This document shows, piece by piece, positions 32,206 to 41,582 of a DNA stretch of 64,000 bases. Each line of letters begins with the position of its first letter. Position 1 is the first letter of the stretch. Location of the stretch: positions 248,001 to 312,000 of the forward strand of contig NZ_JROG01000001.1 of the NCBI RefSeq assembly GCF_000786215.1. Reading direction: 5' to 3'. A program made the translations under genes and the position numbers. The notes below the pieces were generated by a model. That model saw nothing but the letters and a program-made list of their open reading frames with translations. It made no database searches and was not told where the DNA came from. Origin of the DNA: Sphingomonas sp. 35-24ZXX. Its GTDB lineage: Bacteria; Pseudomonadota; Alphaproteobacteria; Sphingomonadales; Sphingomonadaceae.

Positions 32206-33765
32206 TCAGGCCGCGCGCGCTATGTAAGGCTGGCTGCCTCGGCCCCTGGCTGGCTGCATCGCGGGCCGACCGACATCCGCACCCAGACGGAACTTGGCGA
32301 TCTCATCGGCCAACGTCCGCGATTCCTGCGCCAGCGAGCGCGCGGCAGCACTGGTTTCTTCGACCATCGCCGCGTTCTGCTGGGTAATCCCGTCAAGCGC
32401 GCCCACGGTCGAGTTGACCTCGCGCAACTTGCCTGCCTGCGCTTCGACGGACTGCGCGATCGTCGTGACGAAATCGCTGATCTGCAGGATCCGCGAGGTG
32501 ATCCGCTCCAGCGTCTCGCTGGTTTCCGCGACGACCTGAACGCCCAGCGCAATCTGGGTGTTGGAAGCGCCAATCTTGGCCTTGATGTCCTGAGCGGCTT
32601 CGGCCGACCGCTGCGCCAGCGCGCGCACTTCGGTGGCGACCACGGCAAATCCCTTGCCGGCTTCGCCGACACGCGCCGCTTCGACCCCGGCATTGAGCGC
32701 CAGCAGATTGGTCTGGAACGAAAGCCCGTCGATCACCGCGATGATCTGATCGATTTCCATCCCGGCATGTTCGATATTGTCCATCGCCACCCGCGCGCGC
32801 TCGACCACTTCGGACGAGCTCTGCGCCTCGCCTTGCGCGGCCTGCAGCACCTGCCGGGCTTCGGTAGCGTGCTGGGCGGTGCCCGACACGCTGTCGGTGA
32901 TTTCGCGGATGCTGGCGACCGTATCGTGCAGCGTTGCGCTCTGTCGTTCGGTCCGGTCCGCCATATCGTGCGCGGCATGGCTGACATCGCCAGCGCTTTC
33001 ATCGATGCTGGTCGCAGCGCCGGAGATCTTGCCCAGTGCCTGCCGCATGCCTTCGAGCGCCAGATGATAATCGGTGCGCAGCTTTTCGTAATCCGTCGGG
33101 AAGGTCTCGTCGATCCGCCGGGTCAGGTCGTTACGGGCCATCGCGTTCAGGCCTTCGCCTAGCGCGCCGATGACAAGCGCCTGCTCGGCGGCGATGGCGT
33201 TGCGCACGGCGGCCGCTTCCTGTTCCAGCCGGTCCGCTTCGCGCCGGGCTGCGGCCTGACGTTCGATCATCTGTTCCAGCTGCAATGAGACCTGGATCAG
33301 CACGCCAGCTTCGACCAGCACGATCACCGCGTGCAGCAACACCCGCGGCAGATCAGCGCCATCGGGGAAGACCCAGGCGGGCATGATGAAATTCGTGCCC
33401 AGATGGTGCACCGCGATTACCGCGGTGCCGGCGACGATCGGTCGCCAGTCGCACATGACCACCAGCGTCGCCAGCAGGGCAAAGAACATCATGTGGATGT
33501 CCATCTGCAGATTCGTCCCCGCGGCCTGATACAGCAGGATCGCGGGATAGACCGGCATCGTGACGCCCAGCAGGATACGCCCTGTCGACTGAATGTTGCT
33601 CGATCGGGCGATCAGCGTCGGAAGCAGGGTGATGGCGACAGCGATGGCGACGGGGGTCCAACCCGCCGCGCCATAGATGCTCACGCCTGCGATGATCGCA
33701 ACGCAGAGCCAGGCGATGATGACGAGCGCAAACACGCCGTTCTTGCGGATACCGGTCAGTTCCAT
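32206..33765 (-). CDS. Methyl-accepting chemotaxis protein without a large periplasmic sensor
   Basis: Chemoreceptor of 519 residues. Residues 1-180 form five or six membrane segments with only short loops (VFALVIIAWLCVAIIAGV and others), then a HAMP-like stretch (LGEGLNAMARNDLTRRID), then the cytoplasmic signalling coiled coil with the conserved hairpin tip region DGLSFQTNLLALNAGVEAARVGEAGKGFAVVATEVRALAQRS. The receptor therefore probably senses in or near the membrane. The ATG at 33765 starts after a GGAAGAA ribosome site. Ten bases overlap the end of the small membrane protein gene upstream, so they are translationally coupled. No che genes are adjacent. Confidence 0.93.
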   Translation of the reverse strand: MELTGIRKNGVFALVIIAWLCVAIIAGVSIYGAAGWTPVAIAVAITLLPTLIARSSNIQSTGRILLGVTMPVYPAILLYQAAGTNLQMDIHMMFFALLATLVVMCDWRPIVAGTAVIAVHHLGTNFIMPAWVFPDGADLPRVLLHAVIVLVEAGVLIQVSLQLEQMIERQAAARREADRLEQEAAAVRNAIAAEQALVIGALGEGLNAMARNDLTRRIDETFPTDYEKLRTDYHLALEGMRQALGKISGAATSIDESAGDVSHAAHDMADRTERQSATLHDTVASIREITDSVSGTAQHATEARQVLQAAQGEAQSSSEVVERARVAMDNIEHAGMEIDQIIAVIDGLSFQTNLLALNAGVEAARVGEAGKGFAVVATEVRALAQRSAEAAQDIKAKIGASNTQIALGVQVVAETSETLERITSRILQISDFVTTIAQSVEAQAGKLREVNSTVGALDGITQQNAAMVEETSAAARSLAQESRTLADEIAKFRLGADVGRPAMQPARGRGSQPYIARAA

Positions 33766-34139
33766 GAGGTTTGTTTCTTCCCTTGGGTTCCTGCAATCTT
33801 CCCGCAAAAGATTTCAGGCGCCTTGATTAACAGACTTGAATGTTGCCATGCGCTGGCCGCGAGGAGGTCGCGCCGCGCGTAGACGAGTATCGATCCTGGC
33901 AGCGGCCCCTGGCCCAGAAAGGCCGCCCCCTTGGGCAAGGCCCAGCCCATCGTCTGACCGACCGCCGCAGGGCCCAGCGGAATGACCATCATCGGTCCTT
34001 CGCGCGGGGGTGCCAGGGTCATCGCAACAATAGCCGCCACAACCATCGCGATCTGCGTATACAGCGCAATCGTCAGCGCCCGCGTGGAGCGATCAGCCTG
34101 GATGTCGCCGGAGGGTATGGACACTTGCATGTTCTGCAA
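33756..34139 (-). CDS. Small membrane protein coupled to the chemoreceptor
   Basis: Product of 127 residues with one hydrophobic segment (LYTQIAMVVAAIVAMTLAPP, near residues 27-46) and a soluble remainder. The segment GPMMVIPLGPAAVGQ and then GAAFLGQGPLPGSILVYARRDLL resemble small conserved alphaproteobacterial proteins whose role is unknown. Its stop codon lies within the first codons of the chemoreceptor gene, a sign of translational coupling. The call of a real gene rests on this arrangement and on protein-like composition. The upstream DNA to 34260 holds a likely promoter but no defined element. Confidence 0.6.
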   Translation of the reverse strand: MQNMQVSIPSGDIQADRSTRALTIALYTQIAMVVAAIVAMTLAPPREGPMMVIPLGPAAVGQTMGWALPKGAAFLGQGPLPGSILVYARRDLLAASAWQHSSLLIKAPEIFCGKIAGTQGKKQTSWN

Positions 34140-34260
34140 TATCCAATCGACAAGTAAATATTCGCTTATTTTTGGGGCTAATTCTGCCTAACAGCCCATT
34201 TATAATGGCTGCAAACCTTTGTAGGCATGATGATTACCGACAGATGGGCGTTCGATAACG

Positions 34261-35448
34261 CTAAATTGCGGTGCCCGCAGCATGGCCACTCGCCCATGCC
34301 CATTGGAAGTTGTAGCCGCCCAGCCACCCAGTGACATCTGCCGCTTCACCGATAACATAAAGGCCGGGAACTTTGCGGGCCTCCATCGTCTGCGATGAAA
34401 GTCCGTCGGTGCTGATGCCGCCGGCTGTCACTTCGGCCTTGGCATAGCCTTCGGTGCCGTTGGGGTGGAAGACCCAGGCTTTCAGCTGCTGCTCTGCGGC
34501 GGAGAGAAGGCGGTCGGCACAATCTGCGAGGCGGCTGTCCTGGCCGATGCGCTCGCTCAATGTGGCTGCAAGCCTGTCGGGCAGCATCGCGGCCAGCGTG
34601 CTGCGCAGCGTCGCGCGGGGCTGTGCGCGCTTGGCAGCCGTCAGCCAGCCTTGGGGAACATCGGGCAGAAAGTCGATCGCCACCGGGTCGCCATGCCGCC
34701 AATAGCTCGACACCTGCAGGATGGCAGGGCCCGACAGCCCCTTGTGCGTGAACAGCGCCGCTTCCCGGAACATGGTCTTGCCCGCCCGGGCCACCACGTC
34801 GGTGGCGACACCGGAGAGCGACCGGAACAGGGTTTCATCGCCACCCAGCGTCAGCGGGACAAGCGCGGGGCGCGGTTCCACGACCTTGAGGCCGAACTGC
34901 CGCGCCAGATCATAGGCAAAGCCGGTGGCGCCCATCTTGGGGATGGAAGGCCCGCCGGTCGCGATCACCAGGGCCGGGGCCGCAGCCTCGCGATTGCCGA
35001 TCGCGACGTGGTACATCCCGTCAGTGTGGCGGACCGTGCCGATCGGATGGCCGAGCGATATCTCGACCGCGCCCTTGTTGCATTCGGCCAGAAGCATCGC
35101 GACGATCTGCTTGGCCGAGCCATCGCAGAACAGCTGCCCCAGAGTCTTTTCGTGCCATGCAATGCCATGGGCATCGACCAGATCGATGAAATCTTGCGGG
35201 CTGTACCGGCCGAGCGCGGATTTGGGGAAATGCGGATTGGCGCTGATGTAGCGGTCCGGCTGGGTGTGGATGTTGGTGAAATTGCACCGCCCGCCGCCCG
35301 AGATCAGGATCTTCTTGCCCGGCGCATCGGCATGATCGACCAGCAGCACCTTGCGCCCGCGTTGCCCCGCGATGCCTGCGCAGAACAGGCCTGCCGCGCC
35401 GGCGCCCAGAATGATCGCGTCATAGGAGGAGGGGGCAGGGGAAGGCAT
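34261..35448 (-). CDS. HI0933-family NAD(P)/FAD-dependent oxidoreductase
   Basis: Flavoprotein of 395 residues with the family markers: FAD-binding ILGAGAAGLFCA near the start, KKILISGGGRCNFTN at about residue 45-60, and the C-terminal GEAADVTGWLGGYNFQWAWASG. HI0933/YhiN proteins are cytosolic and their physiological reaction is unknown. The ATG at 35448 gives a typical short leader (MPSPAPSSYDA). It is followed downstream on the same strand by nothing close; radC lies upstream with a 40-bp gap. Confidence 0.93.
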   Translation of the reverse strand: MPSPAPSSYDAIILGAGAAGLFCAGIAGQRGRKVLLVDHADAPGKKILISGGGRCNFTNIHTQPDRYISANPHFPKSALGRYSPQDFIDLVDAHGIAWHEKTLGQLFCDGSAKQIVAMLLAECNKGAVEISLGHPIGTVRHTDGMYHVAIGNREAAAPALVIATGGPSIPKMGATGFAYDLARQFGLKVVEPRPALVPLTLGGDETLFRSLSGVATDVVARAGKTMFREAALFTHKGLSGPAILQVSSYWRHGDPVAIDFLPDVPQGWLTAAKRAQPRATLRSTLAAMLPDRLAATLSERIGQDSRLADCADRLLSAAEQQLKAWVFHPNGTEGYAKAEVTAGGISTDGLSSQTMEARKVPGLYVIGEAADVTGWLGGYNFQWAWASGHAAGTAI

Positions 35449-35487
35449 TGGCCGACGCTATGACGCGCAGGCCACGCTTAGTCGAGG

Positions 35488-36226
35488 TCAAATCAGCCCC
35501 ATCGAGCGCATGCTCGAATGCCCGTCCAGCCCGATGATGATGTGATCGTGCACGGCGATGCCCAGTCGCTTGCCCGCCTCGATGATCTCGCGGGTGATCT
35601 GGATGTCCTGCTTGCTGGGCTGCGGGTTGCCGCTGGGGTGGTTGTGCACCAGGATCAGCGACGTCGCGCCCAGATCGAGCGCGCGCTTGATCACCTGGCG
35701 GGTGTAGATCGCCGCCTGGTCGACCGAACCTTCGGACATGTTGTCGTCGCTGATCAGCATGTTCTTGGCGTTGAGATACAGCACGCGGACCCGTTCGCGG
35801 GTGAGGTGCGCCATGTCGAGCCGCAGGTAGTCGAGCAGTGCCTGCCAGCTCGACAGGATCGGCTGGCGGTGCACCGGCTCGCTGACCAGCCGGCGCGCGG
35901 CGACCTGCACGATCTTGAGTGCCGCCGCGCTGGTTTCGCCCATGCCGGGCACCGCACGCAGCGAATCGCCGTCGGCGGTCAGCACGGCTGCCAGCGATCC
36001 GAAATGGTCGATCAGATGCTTGGCCAGCTGCTTTGTGTCGCGGCGCGGTATTGCGAGCGCCAGCAGATATTCAACAATTTCATGATCATGCAGCCCGGTT
36101 CCGTCCGTGTTCAGCAAAACGCTGCCTAAGCCGGGCGCGGTGGCCCGCACCGTGATGACCGCCCGCCGGGGCGTCGGGCAGCTCGGCATCGGCCAATAGC
36201 GGCAGCACAGGCGAGGAAGAGGGCAT
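35488..36226 (-). pseudogene. radC: radC-like gene disrupted by a frameshift near 36105
   Basis: RadC (DUF2466/JAMM) is a protein of unclear role with a MPN-type metal site. The C-terminal part is complete: HHH-like FGSLAAVLTADGDSLRAVPGMGETSAAALKI and the JAMM motif HNHPSGNPQPSKQD. The N-terminal part is in another frame: an ATG at 36226 begins 40 family-like residues ending HRARLRQRFAEHG, then hits a stop at 36086. Removing one base at about 36100-36110 would join AEHG to TGLHDHEIVEYLL and give one uninterrupted protein of about 245 residues. So the gene carries a +1 shift or the sequence has an error. Alternatively a start at 36189 in the second frame would yield a protein with an unrelated N-terminus. 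Confidence 0.75.
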
Positions 36227-36330
36227 GGTTTGAAGTTAATCTCTCGCCCGGACGCGGGCAAACGCTTTGTCGGAACCACTGATATCGCGCGCCGTTGCAA
36301 CCAGCCGCGTTGCAGCGCATTCAGGTGACG

Positions 36331-39300
36331 ATGAGCGACCCCGATACAGACGCTGAGGCGATCCCGCCCGAACGGCAGGTGCGGGCATGGCAGCGCATGG
36401 CCTGGCCGCTGCGCGCGGTGCTTTATGGTCTGGCCGTGCTCGGGCTGGTGGGTCTGATCGCATGGACCCAGCGCGAGGATATTGCGCGCAACTTCATCGG
36501 CAACGCGCTGGAGAGCAGGGGGATCCAGGCGCGCTATGACATCGAATCGATCGGCGTCGGCCGGCAGACGGTGCGCAATCTGGTGCTGGGCGATCCGGCG
36601 CGGCCCGATGCGACGATCGACCGGTTGAGCCTCGATATCAGCGGCGGGCTGTTCGGGCTCAGCATTGATCGCGTCATCGTCGAAGGGCTTCGCGGCTATG
36701 GCAGGCTGGAGAATGGCCGGGTCAGCTTCGGCACGCTGGACAAGATCCTGTACACCGACAGCCAGGAGCCATTCAGTCTGCCCAGGCTGGATCTGACGCT
36801 GCGCGACGCGCGGCTGCGGATCGAAAGCCCCTATGGCACCCTGGGGGTCAAGGCGGCAGGCAGCGGCAATCTGCGTGGCGGCTTCGAAGGCTCGCTGGCC
36901 GCCATCGGCGCGCGGATGGCCTATCAGGGCTGCACCATCGACCGGCCCAGCCTGTTCGGCACGATCCGCATCGCAGGCCAGCGCCCGACCTTCAGGGGGC
37001 CGGTACGTTTTGCCGGCCTGGCCTGCGAAACCGGTGGCGTCGCGATCGGCCCATCGTCGCTGGCGCTGCGCGCAGGCGCGAACGTGGCGCTGGACCGGAT
37101 CGAGGGCACGATCGTGCCCGCCAGCGGTGCCATTCGTGCAGGCGCATTCGCTTCCGATGGGCTGACAGGGCAGCTGGGCTTTGCCTATGCCGCGCAGCAG
37201 ATCGACGCGACGATCAATCTGGCGCTGGCTGATGCCGGCGGAACAGGCATCGGTTTCGATCGGTTCGCGGCCAGCGGCAAGGGCGTGCTGCGGCTTGCCG
37301 GCCCCGAGCCCGGTTACAGCTTCGAAGGCGATGTCCGCGGCGAGCGTTTGGCGGTTGACCGGCAGCGGCTGGGTGCGCTGGACCGCGCGGTCGACGCCAG
37401 CGCGGGGCTGCCGATTGGCCCGTTGGTTGCCCGCATGGCCGCTGCCGCCCGCCGCGCTCTGCCAGGCTCGGACCTGGCGATGGCGGTCAACGCGCGCGGC
37501 AGCGACCGGGCACTGGCTGTCGATATACCGCGTCTGTCACTCACAGGGGCGAAGGGGGAGCAGCTGCTCGGCGGCAACAGCCTGACCCTGCGCCAGGCGG
37601 ATGGCGCGCTGCAGCTGGCCGGAAACATCGCCACCGGGGGCGCGGGCCTGCCCGTGGCGCAATTGCGCATCGTGCCGCGCGGGCAAGGGGCCTATGCTCT
37701 GCGGCTGGCGATGGAGGAGTATCGCGCCGGCGGTGCCTCGCTCGCGCTGCCCCAGCTCGAAGCGCAGTGGAACGGGCGCGGCGGGCTCGTCTTTACGGGA
37801 GCGGCGCGGCTGAGCGGACCGATCCCTGGTGGCAGTGTTCAGGGCCTACTGCTGCCATTGCAGGGGCGGTGGAGCGAAGGCGGCGGCGCGTCGCTGTTTG
37901 ACCGCTGCCAGACACTGCGGTTCGATCAGCTGCGGCTCTCGACCTTCAGCAGCGCGCGGCAGGCGGTGACATTGTGTCCGCGGCGCGGCGCCCCGATGAT
38001 CCGCTCGGGCCCGCGCGGGCTGGTGATGGCAGCAAATCTCGCCTCGGCAACGCAACTGCGCGGCAGAATCGGTGGATCGGACATGCAGCTGGCGATCGGC
38101 GCGATGCAGCTCGACTTCCCCGGCTCGGCGAGGCTTTCCGATGTCGATCTGCTGATCGGTGCCGCGCAAGCGGGCACGCATATCAAGGCCGGCGAATTCA
38201 GCATCGATCTGGGTCGCGTGCTGGGTGGCCGCTATGCCGAGGCGGAAGCGACCATCGGCGCGGTGCCACTGCTTCTCACGCGCGGCAGCGGCAGCTGGAG
38301 CTTTGTGGATTCGGTTCTGGGAGTTGCTGGCGACGAATGGCTGCTGCGCGACCGCCAGGTCCCCGCGCGCTTCCAACCGCTGGTGACGGACGACATGCGG
38401 CTGACCCTGGCCGATGGCCAGATCGCGGTCAGCGGGACGCTGGACGAGCCGCAGACACAGCGCCAGGTGCTGCGCGTGGGCATCGCGCACGATCTAGCTG
38501 CGGTGACGGGGCACGCCGACCTGTTCGTCGATGCCATGACCTTTGACGATCAGCTCCAGCCCGAGATGATCAGCAACATCGCGCTGGGCATCATCGCCAA
38601 CACCCGCGGCACGGTGTCGGGCACGGGGCGAATCGACTGGACCGCCGCGGGGGTTGCATCGAGCACCGGACGCTTCCGCACCGATTCGCTCGATTTTGCG
38701 GCGGCCTTCGGTCCGGTGACCGGGCTGTCGGGCGATATCGCATTCACCGACCTGCTGGGCCTGGAAACCGGGCCGGGGCAGCTGGTGCGGCTGGCAGAGG
38801 TCAATCCGGGCTTTGCGGTCTACAGCGGGGCGATTCGCTATCAGCTGCTCCCGAATTTCCGCATGCAGGTCGAGGGCGGGGAATGGCCGTTTGCCGGGGG
38901 CAGGCTGCTGCTTGACCCGGGCACCATCGACCTGGTGAGCGAAGAACCGCGGCGTCTGGTATTCCGGGTCGACCGCGTCGATGCGGCGCAGTTCCTGTCC
39001 GGCTTCGACTTCGAGAATATCAACGCCACCGGCCATTTCGCCGGGGTCATTCCGATCATCTTCGACAAGGACGGCGGGCATGTCCGCGGCGGCCGGCTCG
39101 AGGTGATCGAAGACGGCGGCACGCTCGCCTATGTCGGCGAATTGACCTATGAAGATCTCGGCACGATGGCAAATTTCGCGTTCAACGCCTTGCGATCATT
39201 GCGTTATAAATACCTGATCATCGAGATGGATGGAGAGCTGGCCGGCGAGGTTATCACCCGCATCCGGTTCGATGGGCTGAGCCAGGGCGAGGGAGCATCG

Positions 39301-39552
39301 CGCAATTTCCTCACCCGCCAGGTCGAGAAGCTTCCGCTGCAGTTCAACGTGACGATCAGCGCGCCGTTCCTGCAGCTGATCACCTCGGCGCGGTCGCTGT
39401 ACGATACGCAATACATCACCGATCCGGGCGTGCTCGGATTGCTGCCCGGGCAGGTCAACAATCCGCGGGCCAATCCTGCCGCAGGACCGGGCGCAGCGAC
39501 AACACCAGAAAAACCGGGCATTCAGCCCCCAGAAAGCGAGGATCGTCCATGA
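36331..39552 (+). CDS. ydbH: YdbH-family AsmA-like intermembrane transport protein
   Basis: Large inner-membrane-anchored protein thought to form a lipid-conducting beta bridge between the membranes. Residues 28-48 are a single membrane segment (LRAVLYGLAVLGLVGLIAW), and the rest of the 1073 residues is a repetitive beta-rich periplasmic body. The C-terminal block NINATGHFAGVIPIIFDKDGGHVRGGRLEVIEDGG then RYKYLIIEMDGELAGEVITRIRFDG is the conserved YdbH/DctA-like region that docks to YnbE. The ATG at 36331 is preferred because it starts the acidic leader. The gene overlaps ynbE by four bases, and ydbL follows, the order known from Escherichia coli. Confidence 0.87.
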   Translation: MSDPDTDAEAIPPERQVRAWQRMAWPLRAVLYGLAVLGLVGLIAWTQREDIARNFIGNALESRGIQARYDIESIGVGRQTVRNLVLGDPARPDATIDRLSLDISGGLFGLSIDRVIVEGLRGYGRLENGRVSFGTLDKILYTDSQEPFSLPRLDLTLRDARLRIESPYGTLGVKAAGSGNLRGGFEGSLAAIGARMAYQGCTIDRPSLFGTIRIAGQRPTFRGPVRFAGLACETGGVAIGPSSLALRAGANVALDRIEGTIVPASGAIRAGAFASDGLTGQLGFAYAAQQIDATINLALADAGGTGIGFDRFAASGKGVLRLAGPEPGYSFEGDVRGERLAVDRQRLGALDRAVDASAGLPIGPLVARMAAAARRALPGSDLAMAVNARGSDRALAVDIPRLSLTGAKGEQLLGGNSLTLRQADGALQLAGNIATGGAGLPVAQLRIVPRGQGAYALRLAMEEYRAGGASLALPQLEAQWNGRGGLVFTGAARLSGPIPGGSVQGLLLPLQGRWSEGGGASLFDRCQTLRFDQLRLSTFSSARQAVTLCPRRGAPMIRSGPRGLVMAANLASATQLRGRIGGSDMQLAIGAMQLDFPGSARLSDVDLLIGAAQAGTHIKAGEFSIDLGRVLGGRYAEAEATIGAVPLLLTRGSGSWSFVDSVLGVAGDEWLLRDRQVPARFQPLVTDDMRLTLADGQIAVSGTLDEPQTQRQVLRVGIAHDLAAVTGHADLFVDAMTFDDQLQPEMISNIALGIIANTRGTVSGTGRIDWTAAGVASSTGRFRTDSLDFAAAFGPVTGLSGDIAFTDLLGLETGPGQLVRLAEVNPGFAVYSGAIRYQLLPNFRMQVEGGEWPFAGGRLLLDPGTIDLVSEEPRRLVFRVDRVDAAQFLSGFDFENINATGHFAGVIPIIFDKDGGHVRGGRLEVIEDGGTLAYVGELTYEDLGTMANFAFNALRSLRYKYLIIEMDGELAGEVITRIRFDGLSQGEGASRNFLTRQVEKLPLQFNVTISAPFLQLITSARSLYDTQYITDPGVLGLLPGQVNNPRANPAAGPGAATTPEKPGIQPPESEDRP

Positions 39553-39764
39553 AGGGGACACACAGGATGGCGATGATGAGAAATCGGGCGAGTGTGATGG
39601 TGGCCTTGGCGACCACGATGGCGGCGCTCGGGGGCTGCGTGACGGTGTCGGCACCTGACAAGCCGATCGTCATCAACCTCAACATCAATATCAAACAGGA
39701 AGTCGTCTATCGGCTCGATGGCAAGGCCAAAGAGGTGATCGACGAAAATGCGGAGATTTTCTGA
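39549..39764 (+). CDS. ynbE: YnbE-family outer-membrane lipoprotein
   Basis: Small lipoprotein of 71 residues, partner of YdbH. The signal ends in lipobox LGGC, and the mature part contains KPIVINLNINIKQEVVYRLD, the beta-strand thought to extend the YdbH groove at the outer membrane. ATG overlaps the ydbH stop; its own stop overlaps the next start by one base (TGATG). An internal Met seven codons downstream is a possible alternative start. Confidence 0.88.
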   Translation: MKGTHRMAMMRNRASVMVALATTMAALGGCVTVSAPDKPIVINLNINIKQEVVYRLDGKAKEVIDENAEIF

Positions 39765-40144
39765 TGAACAGGGCAGTATTCCACACCGGCATGGCAGCGT
39801 TTCTGGCGCTCGGCCTCGCCATGCCCGCCATGGCACAGCGCGATCCGGCCTACGAGGCCGCGCGCGAAAACGGATCGATCGGCGAGAAGCCCGATGGCTA
39901 TCTGGGCATCGTCAGCGGGGGCGACGGCCAGCTGCAGAAGATGGTCAGCGACATCAATCTGAAGCGCAAGCAGGTCTATACCGACCGTGCCTCGGCCGAA
40001 GGTTCGACCGTCGAGCAATTTGCCTTTACCGCCGGGTGCAACACCATTTCGCGCACAAAGCCGGGCGAAAAATACCAGGCGCCTGACGGCAGCTGGAAGA
40101 CTCGGGATGGCAGCCCGCCGGTGCGTGACGCGCGCTGCCCATGA
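39764..40144 (+). CDS. ydbL: YdbL-family (DUF1318) periplasmic protein
   Basis: Third member of the ydbH operon, 126 residues. A signal peptide (MNRAVFHTGMAAFLALGLAMPAMA) is followed by the DUF1318 region: AARENGSIGEKPDGYLGIV, SDINLKRKQVYTDRA and TVEQFAFTAGCNTI. YdbL is thought to control assembly of the YdbH-YnbE bridge. An intrinsic terminator follows 27 bp after the stop codon, closing the operon. Confidence 0.9.
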   Translation: MNRAVFHTGMAAFLALGLAMPAMAQRDPAYEAARENGSIGEKPDGYLGIVSGGDGQLQKMVSDINLKRKQVYTDRASAEGSTVEQFAFTAGCNTISRTKPGEKYQAPDGSWKTRDGSPPVRDARCP

Positions 40145-40170
40145 CCGCAACCATGCCCTGAACGGCGATC

Positions 40171-40204
40171 AAGCCCGGATTTTGCGCGAAATCCGGGCTT
40201 TTTT
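40171..40204 (+). terminator. Intrinsic terminator after the ydbH operon
   Basis: AAGCCCGGATTT and AAATCCGGGCTT form a 12-bp perfect stem around a TGCGCG loop, followed by TTTT. Strong rho-independent terminator. Confidence 0.9.
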
Positions 40205-40233
40205 GCGCTTGTTCCCGCAGCGCAGCATGGCCA

Positions 40234-40262
40234 TTGACTTGCAACCCAGCCCTTTCTAAACG
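40234..40262 (+). promoter_or_regulatory. Candidate promoter of the F0 ATP synthase operon
   Basis: TTGACT (40234-40239) and TAAACG (40257-40262) are separated by 17 bp, upstream of atpI, giving a leader of about 80 bases. The -35 box is good, the -10 moderate. No operator or riboswitch is evident in the leader. Confidence 0.45.
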
Positions 40263-40348
40263 GGCCGCGCCTTGGCGGGTCCACTCGTCGCTGGTGGCTT
40301 GCTTTTTGGATATCCTACCCTCAGGGGCGATAACAGGGAGTAAAGCAC

Positions 40349-40708
40349 ATGGCGGAGAATGAACCCGGGCAAGACCCTGTCGGCGGCGACGCGCGGATCG
40401 ATCACATTGGTGATCGCTTGCGCGATATCACGCAGCGGGAGCAGGCCGAAGCGAGCGGCAAGGGTGGCGCAGTCGATGCGAATTATCGATTGGGCAACCG
40501 GGTGCTCGCCGATCTGCTGGGGGGGATTGCTGGTGGTTTGCTGTTCGGCTGGCTGTTTGATCGCTGGCTGGGCACATCGCCCTGGCTCCTGATCGCGTTC
40601 CTCACACTGGGGATCATCGTGGCGTTCAGGAACATCATCCGGGTTTCCAACGCGTATTCGGCGGGGCTGAAAAATCAGCAGTCTCCGCAGGATAAGTCTG
40701 AAGATTGA
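40349..40708 (+). CDS. atpI: ATP synthase protein I (F0 assembly factor)
   Basis: Small membrane protein of 119 residues that helps assemble the c-ring of the ATP synthase. A charged N-terminus precedes two membrane segments (LADLLGGIAGGLLFGWLFDRWLG and WLLIAFLTLGIIVAFRNIIRVS). It is the first gene of the cluster, followed by atpB, E, b' and b. The stop codon is 17 bp before atpB. Confidence 0.92.
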   Translation: MAENEPGQDPVGGDARIDHIGDRLRDITQREQAEASGKGGAVDANYRLGNRVLADLLGGIAGGLLFGWLFDRWLGTSPWLLIAFLTLGIIVAFRNIIRVSNAYSAGLKNQQSPQDKSED

Positions 40709-40725
40709 TACGAAGAGGTAAGGTT

Positions 40726-41511
40726 GTGGCAGCCGAGTCAGGCAAAATCGACCCGATGCACCAGTTCGAAATCGCGCCCGTCATTCCGGGTGGTTTCGAG
40801 ATTGCTGGCCAGTCCATCGCCTTCACCAACAGCGCCCTGTGGATGCTGTTGACGCTGGTGGCACTGTGGGTGTTCATGCAGGGCGGGATGAAGCGTGAGC
40901 TGGTGCCTGGTCGCTGGCAGCTGATGGTCGAGAGCTTTACCGGCTTCATCGACGACATGCTGACGGCCAATATCGGCGCAGAAGGCCGCAAGTATGCGCC
41001 TTACGTGTTCTCGCTGTTCATGTTCATCCTGTTCGCCAACATCCTGGGCCTGCTGCCCATCGGCGTTGTGGGCGGACACCCGTTCACCGTGACCAGCCAT
41101 CTGACGATTACCGGCGTGCTCGCCATCGTCAGCTTCGCGATCGTGCTGATCGTCGGTTTCAGCCGTCACGGCTTCCACTTCTTCTCGCTGTTCGTGCCGC
41201 ACGGCACGCCGCTGCCGATGATTCCGTTCATTTTCCTGGTCGAACTGCTGTCCTTCCTGGTCCGCCCGTTCAGCCTGGGACTGCGACTGTTCGTTGCCAT
41301 GACCGCAGGGCACATCCTGCTCAAGGTGCTGGCCGGGTTCGTGATCAACTCGACCAATGCCGGCATCGGCTATGGCTTGATGGTCGGACTTCCCAGCCTG
41401 ACCCTGATGGTCGGCATCAGCGCTCTCGAAATCCTGGTCGCGGTCGTGCAGGCCTATGTGTTTGCACTGCTCACCTCGCTCTACATCAATGACGCGGTAA
41501 ACCTGCACTGA
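40726..41511 (+). CDS. atpB: ATP synthase subunit a
   Basis: Proton-channel subunit of F0 in the inner membrane, 261 residues from the GTG at 40726, which follows an AGAGG-type ribosome site. The essential Arg of the channel lies in SLGLRLFVAMTAGHILL, and the C-terminal helix ends LEILVAVVQAYVFALLTSLYI as in other a subunits. An upstream TTG at 40705 would add eight residues and overlap the atpI stop, and is less likely. Confidence 0.95.
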   Translation: MAAESGKIDPMHQFEIAPVIPGGFEIAGQSIAFTNSALWMLLTLVALWVFMQGGMKRELVPGRWQLMVESFTGFIDDMLTANIGAEGRKYAPYVFSLFMFILFANILGLLPIGVVGGHPFTVTSHLTITGVLAIVSFAIVLIVGFSRHGFHFFSLFVPHGTPLPMIPFIFLVELLSFLVRPFSLGLRLFVAMTAGHILLKVLAGFVINSTNAGIGYGLMVGLPSLTLMVGISALEILVAVVQAYVFALLTSLYINDAVNLH

Positions 41512-41582
41512 GCGGGTCACCGGGCCTCACTTTTTTCGCTCTCAATCTTTCCATCCAATCGAGTTTCTTAAGGAGTATTACA

